From the NCBI GenBank assembly GCA_028694115.1, contig JAQUUB010000002.1:141323-188865 (forward strand): a stretch of 47,543 nt of DNA, in the 5' to 3' direction. This DNA is from Lachnospiraceae bacterium (lineage in GTDB: Bacteria > Bacillota_A > Clostridia > Lachnospirales > Lachnospiraceae). Each line of letters starts with the position of its first letter. The first letter of the stretch is position 1. The notes below the pieces were generated by a model. It saw nothing but the letters and a program-made list of their open reading frames with translations, was not told the DNA's origin and did not search any database. The position numbers and the translations under genes are program-made. This document shows, one piece after another, positions 9,860 to 17,354 of the stretch.

Positions 9860-10441
9860 ATGATAGGGAAAAAAGAAAGAATCCTGATTATGACTGCCTT
9901 GATTCTTTGCAGTATGCTGATGACAGCATGTGGCAAAAAGAAAGATGCAACCGCAGTCAGTGGAAATGAGACGGTCTCGCAGTCAGAAACAGCAAAGAAT
10001 GACAGTACAAATAGTCAGAATGAAACAAATGATCAGGAAGAACAAGTGAATGAGCAAGAAGTATCAGCAGACCAAGATCAGTCAACAGATTCCATGTTAG
10101 ATGTAACAAGTGGAACAGTAGGGATCAATCTCGCGAGTGTATCCGATAATATTGCAATTGCCAAGGCGGCCAAGGAGGCCATGGCTTCGAGGGCCTACTT
10201 TACAGGATCAAATCTTACCGTAAATGATTGCCTTACCTCTTATGGGGAAGGAGCTTTCCATGCAATTGTGAGTAAGCAAAATGATATTTGTGTTTTCTAT
10301 GAGGGCGATCATAATGGAATTCCATTTCAGGTGGACTTCGTTGTATATGAAGATGGTACATTTACCCTGGAATCGGCACAGGAAAACCAGAAACTGGTAG
10401 AAGATTATGTTTCTTTTGTAGAAAAGATAGCAAAAAGATAA
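9860..10441 (+). CDS. Lipoprotein with acidic Gln/Asn-rich linker, function unknown
   Basis: This 193-residue protein has a signal peptide and lipobox 'LMTAC' (Cys24). A low-complexity linker rich in Ser, Asn, Gln, Glu and Asp covers residues about 30-85. A folded domain of about 100 residues follows (from 'TSGTVGINLASVSDNIAIAK' to the end) that I cannot assign; it contains 'GEGAFHAIVSKQNDICVFYEGDHNGIPFQVDFVVYEDGTFTLE', i.e. a run of beta strands. The gene starts 12 bases after the preceding lipoprotein, with AGGGG near that gene's stop codon as ribosome site, indicating co-transcription. The build (lipid anchor, flexible stalk, small domain) fits an extracytoplasmic sensor or adaptor, but this is inference only. 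Confidence 0.8.
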   Translation: MIGKKERILIMTALILCSMLMTACGKKKDATAVSGNETVSQSETAKNDSTNSQNETNDQEEQVNEQEVSADQDQSTDSMLDVTSGTVGINLASVSDNIAIAKAAKEAMASRAYFTGSNLTVNDCLTSYGEGAFHAIVSKQNDICVFYEGDHNGIPFQVDFVVYEDGTFTLESAQENQKLVEDYVSFVEKIAKR

Positions 10442-10488
10442 AAGGTAGATTTTGGTCGAACAAAATAGTTCACAAAGGAAATATTATG

Positions 10489-10508
10489 TTACCATGAAAA
10501 TATGGTAA
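10489..10508. repeat. Inverted repeat TTACCAT-N6-ATGGTAA
   Basis: A perfect 7-base inverted repeat separated by six bases lies 48 bases after the lipoprotein stop. It has no U run, so it is more like an operator or weak hairpin than a terminator. It belongs to the 282-base gap 10442-10723, which otherwise holds two direct repeats and a promoter. Confidence 0.35.
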
Positions 10509-10564
10509 ATGAACAAAAATAAAGTGATAAATAGATAAAAATTTGTGCAATACCAACATACAAT

Positions 10565-10614
10565 ATGTACAAAATGTGAACGAAATCATTATTTATTCAT
10601 GAAATGTACAAAAT
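10565..10614. repeat. Two direct repeats of ATGTACAAAAT upstream of the EATT lipoprotein promoter
   Basis: Exact 11-base copies lie at 10565-10575 and 10604-10614, 39 bases apart start to start (close to four helical turns). The second ends where the -35 region of the predicted promoter begins. The arrangement would suit a regulator bound at two same-face sites, but no regulator can be named. Confidence 0.4.
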
Positions 10615-10643
10615 TAGCACAAACGATATTTACAAAATATAAT
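10614..10643 (+). promoter_or_regulatory. Candidate promoter of the EATT-repeat lipoprotein gene
   Basis: A TATAAT -10 box (10638-10643) is preceded at 18 bases by TTAGCA (10614-10619), a four-of-six match to the -35 consensus. The predicted transcript has a leader of about 75 bases and a very strong ribosome site (TAGGAGG) before the ATG at 10724. Confidence 0.5.
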
Positions 10644-10723
10644 ACATGGGTTATACTCAGTTCTGTTGTAAAACATACAACGCATAAAAATAAAAGGTGT
10701 ATTATATTAGGAGGATTTTTATT

Positions 10724-11032
10724 ATGAAAAACAGAATCGTATTATTATTAGCAGCAGTTATGATGACATCAGCAATGATGATCGGATGTGGATCAACAGC
10801 AGAAGAAGCTCCAGTAGAAGCTACAACAGTAGAAGCTACAACAGAAGCAGTAACAGTTGAAGAAGCTACAACAGAAGAAGCTACAACAGAAGCAGCTACA
10901 GTAGAAGCTACAACAGAAGCAGCTACAACAGAAGCAGCTACAACAGAAGAAGCTACAACAGAAGCAGCTACAACAGAAGAAGCTACTACAGAAGAAGCTA
11001 CTACAGAAGCAGCTACAACAGAAGCTGAATAA
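10724..11032 (+). CDS. Small lipoprotein made of Glu-Ala-Thr-Thr repeats
   Basis: A 102-residue protein read from the ATG at 10724, which has a near-perfect AGGAGG ribosome site; a reading from 10697 has none. The signal peptide ends in the lipobox 'MMIGC' (Cys22). From about residue 30 to the end the protein is only Glu, Ala, Thr and Val in repeats of 'EATTEA' or 'EATTEEA' type, encoded by GAAGCTACAACA-like DNA units with almost invariant codons (GAA, GCT/GCA, ACA). No folded domain is present, so it is probably a flexible acidic, Thr-rich surface filament held by its lipid anchor, perhaps a glycosylation target. It has its own promoter and terminator and is thus a single-gene transcript. 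DNA repeats of this type can change length by slippage. Confidence 0.82.
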   Translation: MKNRIVLLLAAVMMTSAMMIGCGSTAEEAPVEATTVEATTEAVTVEEATTEEATTEAATVEATTEAATTEAATTEEATTEAATTEEATTEEATTEAATTEAE

Positions 11033-11050
11033 TTTATACAGTACTTATTA

Positions 11051-11083
11051 AACAGGTCATCCTTGTGATGGCCTGTTTTTTGT
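11051..11083 (+). terminator. Rho-independent terminator of the EATT lipoprotein gene
   Basis: An 11-base-pair stem (11051-11061 with 11066-11076, one G-U pair) with a 4-base loop is followed by seven T in eight bases. It lies 19 bases after the stop codon. Confidence 0.9.
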
Positions 11084-11164
11084 TATAAAAAGAGTCATTT
11101 CAAAGTTTCGATAATCATGTTACAATAATTAATAATTACAATAAAAATGTGGAGAACAGATGTT

Positions 11165-11971
11165 ATGACAAATAAAGTTTTAGTGCTTGATATAGATGGA
11201 ACCTTAACAAATTCAAAAAAAGAAATTGATGAAAATACAAGGAAGGGACTAATCCGTATTCAGGAAAGGGGTCATATCGTGATTCTGGCATCAGGAAGAC
11301 CTACACCTGGTATGAAAACATGTGCAGAAGTTTTAGAATTAAGTAAATACGGAGGCTATCTATTATCCTTTAATGGTGGCAGAATTATCAATTGTAAGTC
11401 AGGGGAAATTGTTTTTCAAAAAGTATTACCAGAATATGTGATTGCGGGATTATATAAATTTGCAATGGATCATGACTGTGGTCTTGTTACCTATTTAGGA
11501 GAACATATTATATCAGGGACCCGGACAGATGAGTATATGGAATTAGAGTCAAGAATTAATGGAATGAAGATCAAACAGGTAGAAAATTTTGCAGAGTATT
11601 CCGAGTATCAACTGAATAAGTGCTTAATGACGGCAGAACCCGAAAAGGCAAAGCAGTATGTTGAGGAATTAAATAGAAAATATGGGGATATTCTGAGTAT
11701 TTATCGTTCAGAACCCTTCTTTATAGAAATTATGCCCTTAGGAGTGGATAAGGCAACCTCTCTTGACCGTATGTTAAAAACGGTAGGTCTAAAGAGAGAA
11801 GATACCATTTGCTGCGGGGATGGCTTTAATGATATGAGTATGATTACCTATGCTGGAGTCGGGGTAGCAATGGAAAATGCACAAAAAGAAGTGAAGGAAG
11901 CAGCGGACTATATTACAGCTTCTAATGATCAGGAAGGAATTGTTCAGGTCATTAAGGAATTTATTGAATAG
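11165..11971 (+). CDS. HAD-superfamily phosphatase, Cof subfamily
   Basis: A cytoplasmic haloacid-dehalogenase-type hydrolase of 268 residues, a usual Cof-family size. Motif I is 'DIDGT' with the nucleophile Asp9 and acid/base Asp11; motif II is 'ILASGRP'; motif IV is 'GDGFNDMSM', which binds Mg2+. The insert between motifs II and III matches the C2B cap of Cof proteins, which dephosphorylate sugar phosphates or cofactors; the substrate cannot be told. I chose the ATG at 11165 because GGAG lies ten bases upstream; an in-frame ATG at 11147 overlaps that ribosome site. The gene is followed 13 bases later by sbcD, whose ribosome site directly follows this stop codon, so they are probably co-transcribed. 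Confidence 0.92.
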   Translation: MTNKVLVLDIDGTLTNSKKEIDENTRKGLIRIQERGHIVILASGRPTPGMKTCAEVLELSKYGGYLLSFNGGRIINCKSGEIVFQKVLPEYVIAGLYKFAMDHDCGLVTYLGEHIISGTRTDEYMELESRINGMKIKQVENFAEYSEYQLNKCLMTAEPEKAKQYVEELNRKYGDILSIYRSEPFFIEIMPLGVDKATSLDRMLKTVGLKREDTICCGDGFNDMSMITYAGVGVAMENAQKEVKEAADYITASNDQEGIVQVIKEFIE

Positions 11972-11984
11972 GGAGGATAACCTA

Positions 11985-13121
11985 TTGAAATTTTTACATA
12001 TCTCAGATCTTCACTTAGGTAAAAAAGTGAATGAATTTTCTATGATAGAAGAACAGGCACATATATTAAATGAATTCTTAACAATACTAGAAGATGAAAA
12101 GGCAGACGCTGTAATCATTGCAGGAGATATTTATGATAAACAGATCCCTTCCGCAGAGGCGGTAACGCTTTTTGATCAATTTCTTACGGAGCTGGTACAA
12201 AGAAGTGTTTCTGTTTTTTTGATTAGTGGAAATCATGATTCAGCGGAACGAATTTCTTTTGGTTCCAGACTTTTTATGCAAAATAAAATTTACATTTCAC
12301 AAGTCTTTGATGGAAAAATCGAGCCGATTGTATTAGAAGATGAATATGGTAAAATTTTTATTTATCTATTACCATTTATTAAACCAGCTCATGTAAAAAG
12401 ATATGATAAAGACGTTGTAATAGAGAATTATCAGGATGCAGCAAAAGTTGTGATGGGAAAAATGCAAATCGATAGCAGGGAACGAAATATCCTTGTGTGC
12501 CATCAGTTCGTAACAGGAGCAAAGCGTTCCGAGTCGGAAGAGGTGACGGTAGGAGGAATTGATAATATCGATGCAGGACTCTTTGAGGAATTTGATTATG
12601 TAGCACTAGGTCATATCCATGCACCACAAAATATTTTAAAGGAGTCGATTCGTTACTGTGGGACTTTGCTTAAATATTCTTTTTCTGAAAAAGATCAGGA
12701 AAAATCAGTGACAGTGGTAGAAGTATCAGAGAAAGGGAAAAGAATAATTACGACAAGACCTGTTCATCCGTTGCACGATATGAAAGAAATCAGAGGTTCC
12801 TATGAAGAAATCGCTTCCCGTGACTTTTATCAGGATTTGAATGTCTATGATTACTATCATATGGTATTGACTGATGAAGAGGATATTCTAGATGCACTAT
12901 GCAAATTACGTACCATCTATCCAAATATCATGAAATTGTCGTATGACAATATCAGAACTCAAAATTGTAATCAAATCAGTGGAAATACGGAACACACAGA
13001 AAAGATGCCAATTACTTATCTAGAGGAACTATATGAGCTGCAAAATAATCAACCAATGAGTGAACAGCAGAGAGTGATTTCTCTTGAACTGATGGAACGA
13101 ATCTGGGAGGGTGGATTATGA
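11985..13121 (+). CDS. sbcD: Exonuclease subunit SbcD (Mre11-type nuclease)
   Basis: This is the nuclease partner of SbcC, which processes DNA hairpins and protein-blocked ends in recombination and repair. Its 378 residues contain the calcineurin-like phosphoesterase motifs in order: 'DLHLGK' (about 9-14), 'GDIYDK', 'GNHDS', 'VCHQF' and 'GHIHAP', supplying the Asp and His ligands of the two-metal centre. I place the start at the TTG at 11985: it follows GGGAGG by about eight bases and begins the protein right before the first motif ('LKFLHISDLHLGK'). An in-frame ATG at 11925 would add 20 residues lying inside the HAD gene. The stop codon overlaps the ATG of sbcC (ATGA), so the two are translationally coupled. 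Confidence 0.95.
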   Translation: MKFLHISDLHLGKKVNEFSMIEEQAHILNEFLTILEDEKADAVIIAGDIYDKQIPSAEAVTLFDQFLTELVQRSVSVFLISGNHDSAERISFGSRLFMQNKIYISQVFDGKIEPIVLEDEYGKIFIYLLPFIKPAHVKRYDKDVVIENYQDAAKVVMGKMQIDSRERNILVCHQFVTGAKRSESEEVTVGGIDNIDAGLFEEFDYVALGHIHAPQNILKESIRYCGTLLKYSFSEKDQEKSVTVVEVSEKGKRIITTRPVHPLHDMKEIRGSYEEIASRDFYQDLNVYDYYHMVLTDEEDILDALCKLRTIYPNIMKLSYDNIRTQNCNQISGNTEHTEKMPITYLEELYELQNNQPMSEQQRVISLELMERIWEGGL

Positions 13122-15844
13122 AACCATATCATTTAACCATTTCCGCATTTGGTCCCTATGCAGAGAAAGAAGAGATTCCCTTACACGAGCTGGGAGAGTG
13201 CGGACTTTATTTAATCACAGGAGATACCGGAGCAGGTAAAACAACGATATTCGATGCCATTGTGTTTGCGTTATATGGAGAGGCAAGTGGAAGTACACGA
13301 GATGTTAAAATGTTTCGAAGCAAATATGCGAATCCAACAGTAGAAACTTATGTAAACCTACAATTTGACTATTCGGGGAAGCGATATGAGATTCATAGGA
13401 ATCCAGAATACCTTAGACCCACAAAACGTGGAGAAGGGGAAACAAAGAAAACAGCAGATGCTGTCTTACAATTTCCTGATGGACATACCGTAACTGGAAG
13501 CAAACAGGTGACAAAGGCAGTTGAGGAATTGATTGGAATCAATCGTGAACAATTTTCAAGAGTGGCCATGATTGCACAGGGGGATTTTCAAAAATTACTC
13601 TTAGCATCTACGGAGGAGCGCAGTAAGATATTTCGTGAGATTTTCCATACGAAGGAATATCAGATTTTTCAGGAGCAAGTGAAAAGTGAAGCGAATTCGC
13701 TAAAGTATGAATATGAAGATATCAGGAAGAGTATTGAACAATATATCGATGGAATCAGGTGGAATGGGGAAAGACCGGAAACAGAGATTTATGAATCATT
13801 AGAACAATTAATCAGAAATGATGAAGAACAGTTAAAGGATTATGAGGATTTACTTGCAAAAAGAGAAATAGAATTATCTAAGACTTCTGAAATGATAGGA
13901 AAAGCCCGTAGTATCGAACAGGCCAAAATAGATATGGCGAAGACAGAGGAGAAGCTCCCTACATTTGAGAGAGAATTTGGCATTTGGAAAGAAAAGCTTC
14001 AGGAAGAAGATGAGAAAAGGCCAGAACAAGAAAAATTACTCGTACAAATTGATAATGAGCAAAGAGCGTTAGGTGATTATAAGCAACGGGAAGAGCAAAG
14101 AATCCATATTAGTCGTTTGGAAAAAGAGAGTGAGGATCTCGAACGAAAGATCCAATCCGATGAGTTGAAGTTTAACCAAATTCAAAAGCAGCTAGAAAAT
14201 GATAAGGCAGAAATTGAACAATCATCCAATGTGGAGTCCGATTTAGCAGATTTGCACATTAAAAAGAATGAGTTACGAAATTCCTTACAAATACAAAAGG
14301 AGATTCTTTCCCTAAATAAAGAGTATCAAAATGTAAAGAATCAATTAGAAGAAGCACGAAATCACTATCTTTTGCAACAAGAAAAAAGTAAGAATCATAC
14401 AAAAAAATATGAGACCGCATATGAACAATTCTTGAATCAGCAGGCGGGAATTCTGGCGTCGCAACTAGAAGAGGGACATAAATGTCCTGTATGCGGCTCT
14501 ACAAACCATCCATCCTTAGCGCCATTATGTGAAGAGGCTGTTTCAAAGGAGGAATTAGAGAACTTAAAAAAGATTGCACAAAAGGCGGTCACAGCAACGG
14601 AGGAAGCAAGTAAACAAGCATCCATTTATGGAGCAAACGTAATTTCTATAAGAAACAATCTGTCGATGAATATAGAAAAGACAGAATTCATAGGAAATAT
14701 CGAGGAACTGGAGGATTTTATAACTATATCTTTCAAAGAATTAAAGAATAAGCTGGAAGAGTGTGACATAAATATTAACAAGATGTTAAATGAAAAGGAG
14801 AAAAAAAGTAATCTATTAAGAAAGCTTCCTGATTATGAAAACAATCTTGAGAAAATAAGAAAAGAAATGACGGAAGCTCAGGAAGCAGTCATCACAAAAC
14901 GGATACTCTTAGAAGAAGCACGGAAGAAACTAAAAGAAATGGATCAAAACCTCTGTTTTGACAATATAGAGTTAGCCAGCCAAAATATAAAGATGCTAAT
15001 AGCCAAAAAGGAAGAGGCAGAAAGAGAATATCAGGTTGTGAAGAATGGGTATGATCAATCAAAGCAGGATTTAGAACAATGCAAGATTACGATGAATACT
15101 CTTTTAACACAGATCAGTAAGTCACAGGATTTATCACTCAAAGAAATAACAGACCTACAAATCAAGCAGATGGAAGAGAAAAAAAGTTTATTAGATGATA
15201 AAGAAAATGTAAGTGTTCGCTTATTCACAAATCGAAAAGCTTCCACTCAAATCGAAAAGAAAAAAGTAACTTTGAAGAGTGTAGAGGAAAAGTGGACCTT
15301 TATGAAAGCATTAGCGGATACCGTGGCGGGGAGTGTTACTGGAAAAGAGAAAATCATGCTGGAAACTTATGTTCAGATGAGCTGGTTTGAACGCATGATT
15401 CAAAGAGCGAATACAAGATTAATGATTATGACGAGTGGACAATATGAGTTAAAAAGAAGTGTCGAGGCAGAAAATAAAAGGAGCCTCTGTGGTTTAGAAC
15501 TAAGTGTAATTGATCATTACAATGGCTCAGAGAGAAGTGTAAAAACTCTATCAGGAGGTGAAACTTTTAAGGCATCGCTTTCCCTGGCACTTGGCATGGC
15601 AGATGAAATACAATCCCATGCAGCAGGAATTAAGCTTGATACCATGTTTGTTGATGAGGGATTTGGTTCCCTGGATGAGGAATCACTGGAACAGGCAATG
15701 AAGGCCTTGAAGGATCTGGCGGAAGGAAACAGACTTGTTGGAATTATATCCCATGTAGGAGAATTAAAGGAACGGATTGATAGACAGATTGTTGTTAAAA
15801 AAGATAAAGTCGGTGGAAGTCATGTGAAATTAATTACGCTATAA
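13118..15844 (+). CDS. sbcC: Exonuclease subunit SbcC (Rad50-type ATPase)
   Basis: An SMC-like ATPase of 908 residues that works with SbcD. The N-terminal half-ATPase has the Walker A 'GDTGAGKTTIFD' (about 34-45) and the Q-loop region 'MIAQGDFQKLL'. Two long coiled coils flank the zinc hook 'CPVCG' (Cys456, Cys459), through which two complexes join. The C-terminal half has the signature 'LSGGETFKASLSLALG', the Walker B 'MFVDEGFGSLD' and the D-loop. All key residues are present and the length is slightly short but normal for Firmicutes SbcC. The start overlaps the sbcD stop by four bases. Confidence 0.96.
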   Translation: MKPYHLTISAFGPYAEKEEIPLHELGECGLYLITGDTGAGKTTIFDAIVFALYGEASGSTRDVKMFRSKYANPTVETYVNLQFDYSGKRYEIHRNPEYLRPTKRGEGETKKTADAVLQFPDGHTVTGSKQVTKAVEELIGINREQFSRVAMIAQGDFQKLLLASTEERSKIFREIFHTKEYQIFQEQVKSEANSLKYEYEDIRKSIEQYIDGIRWNGERPETEIYESLEQLIRNDEEQLKDYEDLLAKREIELSKTSEMIGKARSIEQAKIDMAKTEEKLPTFEREFGIWKEKLQEEDEKRPEQEKLLVQIDNEQRALGDYKQREEQRIHISRLEKESEDLERKIQSDELKFNQIQKQLENDKAEIEQSSNVESDLADLHIKKNELRNSLQIQKEILSLNKEYQNVKNQLEEARNHYLLQQEKSKNHTKKYETAYEQFLNQQAGILASQLEEGHKCPVCGSTNHPSLAPLCEEAVSKEELENLKKIAQKAVTATEEASKQASIYGANVISIRNNLSMNIEKTEFIGNIEELEDFITISFKELKNKLEECDININKMLNEKEKKSNLLRKLPDYENNLEKIRKEMTEAQEAVITKRILLEEARKKLKEMDQNLCFDNIELASQNIKMLIAKKEEAEREYQVVKNGYDQSKQDLEQCKITMNTLLTQISKSQDLSLKEITDLQIKQMEEKKSLLDDKENVSVRLFTNRKASTQIEKKKVTLKSVEEKWTFMKALADTVAGSVTGKEKIMLETYVQMSWFERMIQRANTRLMIMTSGQYELKRSVEAENKRSLCGLELSVIDHYNGSERSVKTLSGGETFKASLSLALGMADEIQSHAAGIKLDTMFVDEGFGSLDEESLEQAMKALKDLAEGNRLVGIISHVGELKERIDRQIVVKKDKVGGSHVKLITL

Positions 15845-15875
15845 AGAATGGAACATATACAAAGGAGGGATAGGA

Positions 15876-16571
15876 ATGCTTGATTTGTTATACTATCTAG
15901 AAGAATTTAATGCAGTTTCTATTATAATAAGGCTTGTTTTAGCTACGCTGCTGGGTGGGATTATTGGCATTGAGCGTGCAAACAGACGTCATGCAGCTGG
16001 ACTTAGAACGTTTGCACTTGTTTGTCTTGGAGCAGCACTTGCTACAATTACCAATCTTTACTTGTGGGAAACCACTGGAAGTGCAGATGTGAGCAGAATA
16101 CCTGCTGGAGTGGTAAATGGAGTTGGATTTCTTGGGGTAGGAACGATTATTGTAACCAATCGAAATCATGTAAAAGGTTTAACAACGGCAGCAGGCCTTT
16201 GGGCAACAGCAACTCTTGGAATGGCAATTGGGTCAGGTATGATCTATGCAAGTATATTTGCTTTTCTTATGATTATGATAACGATAACGTTACTACAGCA
16301 CATCAGCCGATATCAAGACCAGTATAACCGCATTCTCGGCTTATATCTGGAGGTAGATAATGACTGTGGAGTAGAACAGCTTTTAGAGTTTATTCATGAA
16401 AAAGGCTATATTATTTGTAATATAGAAAAGAAAAAGGAAGAGATCATGAACAAAACGGATGTGGTCATACTTCTGGAATTAGACTTGAGGGGAAGGCATA
16501 ACCACATCGATATTATTCATGAATTCTCTAACTTAAAAGATGTTAATTATTTAGAAGAAGTAAAGGGATAA
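15876..16571 (+). CDS. MgtC/SapB family membrane protein
   Basis: A 231-residue protein with an N-terminal MgtC domain of about four transmembrane helices (about 10-145). The family signature 'ATLLGGIIGIERANRRHAAG' and the following 'LRTFALVCLGAALATI' are clear, and 'GVGFLGVGTII' is typical of the domain. A soluble ACT-like tail follows (about 150-231). The family is linked to magnesium stress, acid tolerance and F-ATPase control in several pathogens; the role in clostridia is not settled. The gene starts 31 bases after sbcC with AAGGAGGG upstream, so it may be read from the sbcCD transcript. Its stop codon is one base from the convergent hrb gene. Confidence 0.88.
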   Translation: MLDLLYYLEEFNAVSIIIRLVLATLLGGIIGIERANRRHAAGLRTFALVCLGAALATITNLYLWETTGSADVSRIPAGVVNGVGFLGVGTIIVTNRNHVKGLTTAAGLWATATLGMAIGSGMIYASIFAFLMIMITITLLQHISRYQDQYNRILGLYLEVDNDCGVEQLLEFIHEKGYIICNIEKKKEEIMNKTDVVILLELDLRGRHNHIDIIHEFSNLKDVNYLEEVKG

Positions 16572-16582
16572 CTTATTCCTTT
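16562..16582. terminator. Compact hairpin at the convergent mgtC/hrb junction
   Basis: Bases 16562-16569 can pair with 16575-16582 (eight pairs, one G-U) around a five-base loop, with T residues following on the + strand. It spans both stop codons, so it would end the + transcript inside the last codons of hrb. The stem is weak, so termination efficiency is uncertain. Confidence 0.4.
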
Positions 16583-17217
16583 TTGAAAACAGATTTTGGC
16601 TGGCCACAAATTGGGCATACATAGTCATCTGGCAATTCTTCAAAAGGGGTTGTCCCGTCATACACATATCCGCAGACGCTGCATACATATTTTCCAGTGT
16701 CTGCGGATTTTTCCGTTTCCTCAGGAAGATAGGTAGGAGCATTTTTGGGACTTTTTCCATTCTTAACTTTATGATAGTAAGCATATGTCATTGGAGTTTC
16801 TTCCTTCAAAACATCAGCATCTACAACTTTTCCTAAAAATATGGTATGAGTTTCGGTTTCCATCTTATTGATGACATCACAGATCACATATCCACAGCTA
16901 TCGGAGATCACTGGAAGTCCATTTTTTGTTTCATAAGCAACTTCTTTAAATTTATCCGTATCTTTTCCACTTTGAAATCCAAAGGTACCGATGATTTTCG
17001 TATCACTTTCTTCTGATAAAATGGAGATACTAAAACGTCCACTCTTTTCAATACATTGATTTGTAAAATTGTTGTGATTAATACTAATTGCAATTGTTGC
17101 AGGGTCTGAGGTTATTTGCATTGCACTATTTGCAGTACAGCCTGTGGGGCGTTCCCCATCCAACGTACTAATAATATAAACACCATAGGATAAATTACGA
17201 AATGTTAAAGAATTCAT
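16573..17217 (-). CDS. hrb: High-molecular-weight rubredoxin: flavin reductase domain fused to rubredoxin
   Basis: This 214-residue protein has an FMN-binding flavin-reductase-like domain (about 1-160; '[17 protein letters not shown]', '[22 protein letters not shown]') followed by a C-terminal rubredoxin (about 176-214) with the iron ligands in 'CSVCGY' and 'CPICG'. In acetogens such as Moorella, Hrb passes electrons from NADH to flavodiiron protein FprA for oxygen or NO reduction; the same role is inferred here. The start has an AGAGGTGG ribosome site. No fprA or rubrerythrin lies nearby. It is the only clear minus-strand gene in the window, and its promoter carries a PerR-box-like operator, which fits an oxygen-defence role. 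Confidence 0.92.
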   Translation of the reverse strand: MNSLTFRNLSYGVYIISTLDGERPTGCTANSAMQITSDPATIAISINHNNFTNQCIEKSGRFSISILSEESDTKIIGTFGFQSGKDTDKFKEVAYETKNGLPVISDSCGYVICDVINKMETETHTIFLGKVVDADVLKEETPMTYAYYHKVKNGKSPKNAPTYLPEETEKSADTGKYVCSVCGYVYDGTTPFEELPDDYVCPICGQPKSVFKKE

Positions 17218-17257
17218 AAAGCCACCTCTTTCATATAGATAATAATAATCGTTACTG

Positions 17258-17272
17258 TTATAATTAATATAA
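17258..17272. promoter_or_regulatory. PerR-box-like operator in the hrb promoter
   Basis: The 15 bases TTATAATTAATATAA match the PerR box known from Bacillus (TTATAATNATTATAA) at all but one defined position. The site overlaps the -10 element of the hrb promoter, where a repressor would block transcription. Assignment is by consensus only; Fur and Zur boxes are related, though they are longer and less like this one. Confidence 0.6.
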
Positions 17273-17294
17273 CTTCAAAATGTGGAAATGTCAA
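17266..17294 (-). promoter_or_regulatory. Sigma-A promoter of hrb
   Basis: On the minus strand a perfect -35 TTGACA (17289-17294) is followed after 17 bases by TATATT (17266-17271), a five-of-six -10. Transcription would begin near 17260, about 40 bases before the ATG. Confidence 0.75.
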
Positions 17295-17354
17295 TGAAAT
17301 TTCTATTGTAGTATGCTAAAATAAGTATCAATAAATGAGAGGGAAATTATTCGT

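Noticed and set aside
10545..10727. Open reading frame of 60 codons in the leader before the EATT lipoprotein
   Set aside because: It has no ribosome site, runs through the promoter and repeat region and overlaps the real gene start; composition looks random.
11925..11984. ATG start at 11925 for sbcD
   Set aside because: It would overlap the HAD gene by 47 bases without a ribosome site; the TTG at 11985 follows GGGAGG and gives the usual N terminus.
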